A stretch of 64,000 bases of DNA, taken from positions 2,108,001 through 2,172,000 of the forward strand of contig NZ_LT906447.1 of NCBI RefSeq assembly GCF_900186985.1. Direction: 5' to 3'. Positions 59,130 through 64,000 of this stretch are shown piece after piece (position 1 is the stretch's first letter; each line of letters opens with the position of its first letter). The position numbers were made by a program, and so were the translations under genes. The notes beneath the pieces are model-generated. The model was not told the origin of the DNA and did not search any database. It saw only the letters and a list, made by a program, of their open reading frames with translations. Source of the stretch: Staphylococcus piscifermentans (GTDB lineage Bacteria; Bacillota; Bacilli; Staphylococcales; Staphylococcaceae).

Positions 59130-59365
59130 ATTACAATAAAACCTTTGCACCAAAATTTTCGGTTTCTGTATTTATATTTCAAATTTGTTTGCGTATCAAA
59201 AATCATCAAACCGTTCTTACCTTTTAAGTAACCAACAAAACTTAAAACGGATATTTTCGACGTATATTGAACAATATATGGACATGTTCTTTACATGCTT
59301 TTGCTTCGATAATTTCTACATCGTCATAGGGTGCGGATTTCAAAATCCACAAAAATATCCGTTGC
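59130..59365 (-). pseudogene. IS200/IS605-type transposase (TnpA) relic
   Basis: Two adjacent frames on the minus strand together read like the middle of an IS200 TnpA: DDVEIIEAKACKEHVHILFN (with the HUH motif HVH), then after a frameshift near 59250-59262 VLSFVGYLKGKNGLMIFD and LKYKYRNRKFWCKG. The N-terminal part and the C-terminal catalytic Tyr region are gone, so it cannot be active. No intact subterminal hairpins were identified. Confidence 0.75.
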
Positions 59366-59398
59366 AATATGCAATTGCTTAAAAATAGACATAAAATT

Positions 59399-59430
59399 AG
59401 CACCTTTACCATTTATTTTAGTAAGGTGCT
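59399..59430 (-). terminator. Terminator of the 46-codon gene
   Basis: AGCACCTTTAC / GTAAGGTGCT hairpin with a T-rich flank on the minus strand, immediately after the stop codon. Confidence 0.65.
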
Positions 59431-59570
59431 TAAGATTTTTCGTTTTCTTTTTCTTTACTTTTTAAATAGGCCTTTTTTTCTTTTTCAATTTCTTTCTCAT
59501 ACAATTCTCCCAAAGATTCCAAAATATCCTCTAATGGAATATAGCCATCTAACATTGGAGTTACAGCCAT
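59430..59570 (-). CDS. 46-residue charged protein, unknown
   Basis: A 46-codon frame: MAVTPMLDGYIPLEDILESL, then GELYEKEIEKEKKAYLKSKEK and a basic/acidic end. It is predicted to be mostly helical, with the second half a charged coil. It has a perfect promoter (TTGAAA-17-TATAAT, 59606-59634) and a terminator hairpin at its stop, but only a weak RBS (GTGAG). I do not recognise it. Located beside an IS200 relic in a decayed region, it is a likely survivor of a mobile element. Confidence 0.55.
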   Translation of the reverse strand: MAVTPMLDGYIPLEDILESLGELYEKEIEKEKKAYLKSKEKENEKS

Positions 59571-59605
59571 ATTAATCATCTCACTTTATATTTTATTCCA
59601 CTTAA

Positions 59606-59634
59606 ATTATACAATATTCTTAAAACTCTTTCAA
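59606..59634 (-). promoter_or_regulatory. Consensus sigma-A promoter of the 46-codon gene
   Basis: TTGAAA, 17 bases, TATAAT on the minus strand, 36 bases upstream of the ATG. Confidence 0.75.
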
Positions 59635-59635
59635 T

Positions 59636-59980
59636 TACGAAAAGAATTCTCTACGCCAGTCTTTATCTGGGTTCGGCACTGTTGTACTTATACAATGTGG
59701 GCATAATGGCGATGTACTCATTTCCGATACCATTTCTTTTACTTTGTGCGCCTAGCATATCACACTCTTTTTTTCGTCCATTTTAGCAATTAACGCTTAT
59801 TCTCCGCCCTCGTCGATTATTTAAATGTATTGAAAACGTTATGTTTCTGTTTGCACACTTGCTGCTCCTATGATGAGTAATTGCTTCGCATAATATGCAA
59901 GCATTTCTTTCGTAATATCCGCACACATCATTTAGTGAATACTTCAAGAAATACTTAACAGTCCATAAGTCAGGCAAAAT
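59636..59980 (-). pseudogene. Degenerate coding remnants
   Basis: The minus strand reads protein-like but is broken by stops. One frame contains KMDEKKSVIC, stop, then KEMVSEMSTSPLCPHCISTT and PNPDKDWRREFFS before a stop, with a CPHC metal-site-like pair. Upstream a separate frame gives ITKEMLAYYAKQLLIIGAAS. I cannot name the parent genes. Confidence 0.35.
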
Positions 59981-60134
59981 TACAAACGTTAAATATAAGC
60001 AATATTCAATATCTTTAAGTACTTTTAGTGATTTATTAAAGATGAGTTTTCCAATTTAATATATATTAGTAAAAGTTTAGGAAGTTCTACTACTTCAATC
60101 TTACTTGATATTATTCTCACTTGTTTGTTGAATG

Positions 60135-60200
60135 TAAAAAAGCAAGTGTCATATAATTGCCAGAAAATTAATTTCTCGACACTTATTTGACACTTGCTAC
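60135..60200 (-). terminator. Terminator of ssrA
   Basis: AGCAAGTGTCA (60141-60151) pairs perfectly with TGACACTTGCT (60188-60198); an inner CAGAAAAT/ATTTCTC-like stem extends it. Six T follow on the minus strand. It lies about 45 bases beyond the tmRNA 3' end. Confidence 0.8.
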
Positions 60201-60241
60201 AACAAAACATTGATATATCAACGTTTGTAAGCCTGTATGTA

Positions 60242-60598
60242 TGGAGACGGCGGGATTTGAACCCGCGTCCAAGGATCCTGATACAAATCTTTCTACGTGT
60301 GTAGTCTATTAATAAGTTTCACATGATGGTAGGAAACAGACAACCAGCATCATGCTAGTCCGATTCATCTCTTCTAGGCAGACTTCGAACAGCAGTGCCT
60401 AGCGTATCCTACTAAAGTTGAATCGCGTTAACAGCACATAGGAGATGCTGTTAGGCGATGCAGAGTGCTATTACGCAGCTACTGCTAAATTATTGTTTGA
60501 TTTGCCAGTTATTATAAACTGAGTGTGTTGATGACGGAGACAACCCTCCGACACGCTTAATAAGCTCTGGGGACCCCTGTCGAATCCAAAACGTCCCC
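60242..60598 (-). ncRNA. ssrA: Transfer-messenger RNA (tmRNA)
   Basis: 357-nt tmRNA. The 5' end GGGGACGTTTTGGATTCGAC and the 3' end GGTTCAAATCCCGCCGTCTC plus CCA form the tRNA-like acceptor and T-arm. The tag-coding part (complement of 60471-60506) reads GKSNNNLAVAA-stop; S. aureus has F where L stands here. Together with SmpB it rescues stalled ribosomes and marks the peptide for proteolysis. The gene lies about 150 bases downstream of smpB. Confidence 0.96.
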
Positions 60599-60647
60599 GT
60601 AATATAAATATGAGATTCATTCTTTGATGAATCCGATAGCATTCTTA

Positions 60648-60676
60648 ATCATATCAAATTACGCGATTAGACGCAA
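60648..60676 (-). promoter_or_regulatory. Predicted promoter of ssrA
   Basis: TTGCGT, 17 bases, TATGAT on the minus strand. It predicts a precursor with about 40-45 extra 5' bases for processing by RNase P. Confidence 0.65.
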
Positions 60677-60749
60677 TTCTAATGTTTAGACTACGATTAT
60701 TAATTTGAAGATGTAGAAGCGGAAACTTTCATTACCGCTTCTACCTTTT

Positions 60750-61220
60750 TTAATAGCGATCTTTCATAGCACGTTGCATATCACGTTTAACTGCTTTATC
60801 TTTCAGATCTTGACGTTTATCGTATTTTTTCTTACCTCTTGCAATACCAATCAAGACTTTACAAACGCCATGTTTAAGATAAAGCTTCAACGGGATAATC
60901 GAATATCCTATTTCTCTTGTACGTGTACCCAACTTATCAATTTCTCTTTTGTGTAAAAGTAATTTACGTGGACGAAGGGGATCATGATTGAATCGATTCC
61001 CTTCTTCATAAGGTGCAATATGCATATTATGAACGTAAATTTCTCCGTTTTTGACTTGTGCGAAACTATCTTTCAAGTTTGCGCTTCCACGTCGAATTGA
61101 TTTAATCTCTGTTCCTCTTAACACAATGCCCGCTTCAATCGTATCTTCTATATTATAATCATGTCTTGCTTTACGATTCTCCGCTAAGGTACCTGGAGAT
61201 TTTTTCTTCTTTTTCGACAT
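60750..61220 (-). CDS. smpB: SsrA-binding protein SmpB
   Basis: 156-residue SmpB, the protein partner of tm[23 protein letters not shown] and [20 protein letters not shown] (about 13-55) are the OB-fold core, and the C-terminal tail [19 protein letters not shown] is the part that enters the mRNA channel. The start is ATG 61220 with GAGGTG upstream. It follows rnr by about 80 bases and precedes ssrA, the usual order. Confidence 0.96.
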   Translation of the reverse strand: MSKKKKKSPGTLAENRKARHDYNIEDTIEAGIVLRGTEIKSIRRGSANLKDSFAQVKNGEIYVHNMHIAPYEEGNRFNHDPLRPRKLLLHKREIDKLGTRTREIGYSIIPLKLYLKHGVCKVLIGIARGKKKYDKRQDLKDKAVKRDMQRAMKDRY

Positions 61221-61301
61221 CGTGTTCACCTCTTGTTGAATTAATTTCAAAGTGAGGAGGACTGAATTTGTCACAGTCCTTCCCCAATCATAAATCATAA
61301 T

Positions 61302-63659
61302 TTATTTCTTTTTACGCGCTTTTTGTTTTACTTTTTTGCTTTTGTAATAAGGTTTATGCTGTGTATTATTTTGTTTATCACGGTTGCGTTGATTTTTGCC
61401 TTTACGTTGTTTCTTCTTACCTTTTTTCTTATCGTTTCCTAAGCTTTTACCGCGCGTCTTAGCTTGGATAGTTGTACCTCGTGCTGGGCGATCTTCAGAT
61501 TTTTTACGTTTAGGTTCAGGCATGCCAACAATTTGGAAATCAATCATACGTTGTTCAACGTCTACATTGACAACTTTTATTTTCACTGCATCCCCAATAC
61601 GGAATACATTACCTGAACGTTCACCAATCATCGCCATTTGACCTTCTGCAAATTGGTAGTAATCATCTGTCATGTTTGAAACATGAACCATACCTTCTAC
61701 AGTATTCGGCAATTCGACAAACATTCCGAAATTAGCCACAGAACTGATAATACCTTCATATTCTTCTCCAATATGTTGCAGCATAAATTCAGCTTTTTTC
61801 AGTTCATCCGTATCACGCTCTGCTTCAATAGCACGACGTTCACGGTTTGAAGTATGCTCAGCAATTTCAGGAAGCTTGTCTTCCCATTTTCTCAATTCTT
61901 TACCACTCATTGTTTCATCAATTAAATATTTACGAATCAATCGATGTACTACTAAGTCAGGATAACGACGAATCGGTGAAGTGAAGTGAGTATAGTAATC
62001 AGCTGATAACCCGAAGTGTCCTAAGTTTGCATCTTCATAGCGTGCTTGTTGCATAGAACGAAGCATCATTGTGGACACAACAGTTTGTTCTGGCAATCCT
62101 TTTACTTTTTCATGAATTTCTTGCAAAGTACTTGGAGAAATATCTTCTCCTGTGCCTCTGACCATAATTCCGAAGTTCGTAATGAAATCAAAGAATTGCG
62201 TTAAACGGTCTGATTTCGGTTGTTCGTGGACACGATAAATAAATGGTACTTCCATTTTATTGAAATGTTCCGCAACGGTTTCATTTGCAGCTAACATAAA
62301 GGATTCAATTAAGCGTTCGCCTTCACCGCGGTCACGTAATTGAACATCTACCGGAATACCTTCATCGTTAACTAATACTTTAGCTTCATCAATATCGAAA
62401 TCAATTTCACCACGACGTTTACGCATTTGTTTTAAGCGATTGGATAAATCTTGAGCTAAATCCAACATCGGCGTCACGTCTTTATACTTTTCACGTACTT
62501 CTGGATTCTTATCAGTAATAATTTGATTAACTTCATCATAAGTCATACGATGGTCAGATTTAATGACACTGTCAAAGATTTCATGATTTTTCACGTTGCC
62601 ATCTTGATCAATTTCCATACGGCAACTTAAAGTTAAACGGTCAACATCAGGGTTCAACGAACAAATACCATTACTTAAGCGATGAGGAATCATCGGAATA
62701 ACGCGGTCAACTAAATAAACACTTGTACCGCGGTCGTAAGCTTCTTTGTCTAAAGCTGATCCTTCTTTAACATAGTGACTTACATCTGCAATGCTGACAG
62801 TTAATTGAGTATTGCCATTCGGTAATTTTTTCACACTAATAGCATCATCTAAATCCTTTGCATCTGCACCGTCGATAGTGATCGTCAATTCATCACGCAA
62901 ATCTGTTCTGCCTTCAATTTCAGATGGTTCAATTGTCTCAGGAACTTCTTCCGCTTCCTTCAACACTTCATCAGGAAATTCAATTTCGATACCGTGTTGA
63001 TAGATAATAGATAAAATATCTACACCTGGGTCGTTTTTATGACCTAATATTGCAGAAACATGACCTTCTGGGTTGTCATTTCCTTCTGCATATTTCGAAA
63101 TTTGCACTAATACTTTATGACCTTCGACAGCGCCTAAGCTTTGACCTTTAGGTATAAAAATATCTTGCATAATTCGCTTATCATCAGGTATTACGAAACC
63201 AAAATGACGTCCTTCTGTATAAGTTCCCACGACTTGTGTGACAGAATGTTTCTCGATGGTTTTGACTTCGCCTTCAACTTTGCCTTTAAATTCACCTTTT
63301 GATGGTTGAACCTCAACAATCACGGTATCTCCATCCATTGCACGATTAATTTTTGTCGGTGGAATAAAGATATCTTCCATTTCTTCGTCTTCAGGACGTA
63401 AGAACGCGAAACCTTTTTTATTTTGACTTAATGTACCTTTTACGAGATTATTTTTCATAGTTTGACTTCCTTTTCTTTGGTAGCGGTCCGTCTTCGTTCG
63501 CTCTACTAAGCCAGATTGTTCCAGTTCAACTAACACCTTTATTAAGTCTCTAAATGAGTCGGCATTATTTAAACCTAAACGATCTTGAAAATCAGAAACT
63601 GACATGGGTTCATAATCAGGTTGTTTAATAATATCTGCTACAGATTGTTTTAAATTCAT
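61302..63659 (-). CDS. rnr: Ribonuclease R
   Basis: 785-residue 3'-5' exoribonuclease. Order of domains: an N-terminal winged-helix region (about 1-65), two cold-shock domains (about 70-230), and the RNB catalytic domain (about 250-580, including DDAISVKKLPNG and the acidic DGADAKDLDD Asp residues). Then comes an S1 domain (about 635-720, YEGIISSVANFGMFVELPN), with a Lys/Arg-rich tail of about 65 residues. It degrades structured RNA and works with tmRNA-SmpB. ATG 63659 has GGAGGGGG upstream. It is followed by smpB. Confidence 0.95.
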   Translation of the reverse strand: MNLKQSVADIIKQPDYEPMSVSDFQDRLGLNNADSFRDLIKVLVELEQSGLVERTKTDRYQRKGSQTMKNNLVKGTLSQNKKGFAFLRPEDEEMEDIFIPPTKINRAMDGDTVIVEVQPSKGEFKGKVEGEVKTIEKHSVTQVVGTYTEGRHFGFVIPDDKRIMQDIFIPKGQSLGAVEGHKVLVQISKYAEGNDNPEGHVSAILGHKNDPGVDILSIIYQHGIEIEFPDEVLKEAEEVPETIEPSEIEGRTDLRDELTITIDGADAKDLDDAISVKKLPNGNTQLTVSIADVSHYVKEGSALDKEAYDRGTSVYLVDRVIPMIPHRLSNGICSLNPDVDRLTLSCRMEIDQDGNVKNHEIFDSVIKSDHRMTYDEVNQIITDKNPEVREKYKDVTPMLDLAQDLSNRLKQMRKRRGEIDFDIDEAKVLVNDEGIPVDVQLRDRGEGERLIESFMLAANETVAEHFNKMEVPFIYRVHEQPKSDRLTQFFDFITNFGIMVRGTGEDISPSTLQEIHEKVKGLPEQTVVSTMMLRSMQQARYEDANLGHFGLSADYYTHFTSPIRRYPDLVVHRLIRKYLIDETMSGKELRKWEDKLPEIAEHTSNRERRAIEAERDTDELKKAEFMLQHIGEEYEGIISSVANFGMFVELPNTVEGMVHVSNMTDDYYQFAEGQMAMIGERSGNVFRIGDAVKIKVVNVDVEQRMIDFQIVGMPEPKRKKSEDRPARGTTIQAKTRGKSLGNDKKKGKKKQRKGKNQRNRDKQNNTQHKPYYKSKKVKQKARKKK

Positions 63660-63702
63660 TATGCCCCCTCCTTTCATTATTTAATTTGTTTGTTTCTTAT
63701 TT

Positions 63703-64000
63703 CTATTTTGACCAATCAAGACTTTCAAGGAAATCATAAATATCCTCAAAGACTTGTTCTTTTTCTTTATCAATTGTAATGACGTGACCGGAATCCGCAT
63801 ACCATTTTATATTTTTTTCTTCTGAAGATGCTTCATCATAAATCACATTAGCAGATTCAGGATTAATCATTTTATCTTGTTCTGCTTGGATGACTAATAA
63901 TGGATCCATCACTTCATCAACGTGATTACGAACATCTTGAATTGTCTGTTGCAATTCTTTTAATGTGTTTGTGGGATGAAAAGCTTCCATCTCACGTTCA
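63703..64000 (-). CDS. Carboxylesterase (C-terminal part, cut by window)
   Basis: The last 99 or so residues of an alpha/beta-hydrolase; the frame is open at base 64000, so the N-terminus and nucleophile Ser lie outside. The catalytic Asp is in [15 protein letters not shown] and the catalytic His in [11 protein letters not shown]. Gene order est-rnr-smpB-ssrA identifies it as the esterase of B. subtilis YvaK / Geobacillus Est30 type, which cleaves short acyl esters in the cytosol. It ends 44 bases before the rnr start. Confidence 0.85.
   Translation of the reverse strand, partial: EREMEAFHPTNTLKELQQTIQDVRNHVDEVMDPLLVIQAEQDKMINPESANVIYDEASSEEKNIKWYADSGHVITIDKEKEQVFEDIYDFLESLDWSK

Larger units (their letters stand above)
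58844..60241. other. Decayed gene-poor region downstream of ssrA
   Basis: About 1.4 kb with no full-length gene. From right to left it holds the ssrA terminator (60135-60200), scattered broken reading frames (59636-59980), a 46-codon gene with promoter and terminator (59430-59634) and an IS200-type transposase relic (59130-59365). 58844-59130 shows nothing I can identify. The 3' end of ssrA is a known insertion site for mobile elements, so this is probably the scar of a lost island. Confidence 0.6.

Noticed and set aside
59369-59575. 68-codon plus-strand frame across the 46-codon gene
   Set aside because: It is the antisense of the supported minus-strand gene, has no RBS and has a skewed Phe/Leu composition typical of shadow frames.
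59783-59977. 64-codon minus-strand frame as a real gene or IS transposase
   Set aside because: No RBS, no match to transposase motifs I know, and the alternative frame through the same bases is more protein-like. It is treated as degenerate sequence.
60242-60598. Integration (att) duplication of the tmRNA 3' end
   Set aside because: I searched the neighbouring 1.4 kb by eye for a second copy of the T-arm/acceptor sequence and found none, so no att pair is called.

Overview
The window is a low-GC Gram-positive chromosome segment and almost certainly comes from a Staphylococcus. The tmRNA tag (GKSNNNLAVAA), the seven-gene mnh Na+/H+ antiporter operon, dltXABCD, sufCDSUB and est-rnr-smpB-ssrA occur in the order I know from S. 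aureus. Many small differences from S. aureus, plus a few inserted genes, suggest a coagulase-negative species. The S. carnosus/simulans group is my guess, not something the sequence proves.

Layout. 1-4.9 kb (+): mnhA (5' end cut off by the window) to mnhG, overlapping genes ending in a terminator. 5-11 kb: a flavin-dependent oxidoreductase-like protein, a hotdog thioesterase, an ion antiporter, leucyl aminopeptidase and type II NADH dehydrogenase. 11.4-14.6 kb: Fe-S and thiol genes (A-type carrier, YuzB-like, second NDH-2-like flavoprotein, YuzD-like, Nfu). 14.6-17.6 kb: a MerR/TipAS regulator with a textbook 19-bp-spacer promoter and a CopB-type copper ATPase with a palindromic operator. 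17.7-22.0 kb: dltXABCD, including the 50-codon dltX. 22.4-31.9 kb: mostly housekeeping genes that match the Bacillus yut/yun cluster (hydroxyacid dehydrogenase, HAD phosphatase, DUF86, DUF3055, YutD, LipA, YunD, YunE, YunF, nitronate monooxygenase-like, CNNM/CBS).

32.1-36.0 kb interrupts this conserved backbone with the most unusual locus here: a zinc-ribbon membrane protein and a large protein joining a predicted beta-helix, an acidic linker and two CbbX/SpoVK-type AAA+ modules. A cluster of palindromes lies upstream. 36.2-41.8 kb is the suf operon for Fe-S assembly. 42.2-45.0 kb is metNIQ under a SAM-I riboswitch. 45.0-52.7 kb holds thioredoxin/toprim, gcvH, Spx/ArsC-like, thioredoxin, nitroreductase, aroD, GNAT, DUF1398, YozE, cupin, and the TPM-domain/LemA pair. 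52.9-58.9 kb is more variable: K+ transporter subunit, an orphan YefM-like antitoxin, a lipoprotein, a coiled-coil protein, a Pyr_excise-family protein, CspA, a BNR-repeat protein and a flavin reductase-like protein. 58.9-60.2 kb, just beyond the 3' end of ssrA, is decayed DNA with an IS200-type transposase relic and a 46-codon gene that has its own consensus promoter and terminator. The window ends with ssrA, smpB, rnr and the C-terminal part of the carboxylesterase gene.

Functionally the window groups cation homeostasis (mnh, NhaC-like, Ktr/Trk, CNNM), Fe-S and lipoate biogenesis (suf, nfu, sufA, lipA, gcvH), cell-envelope D-alanylation and trans-translation. Start codons were chosen by ribosome-binding-site position, so several differ from the longest open frame. 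Family names come from recalled motifs and gene order. No database search was possible.
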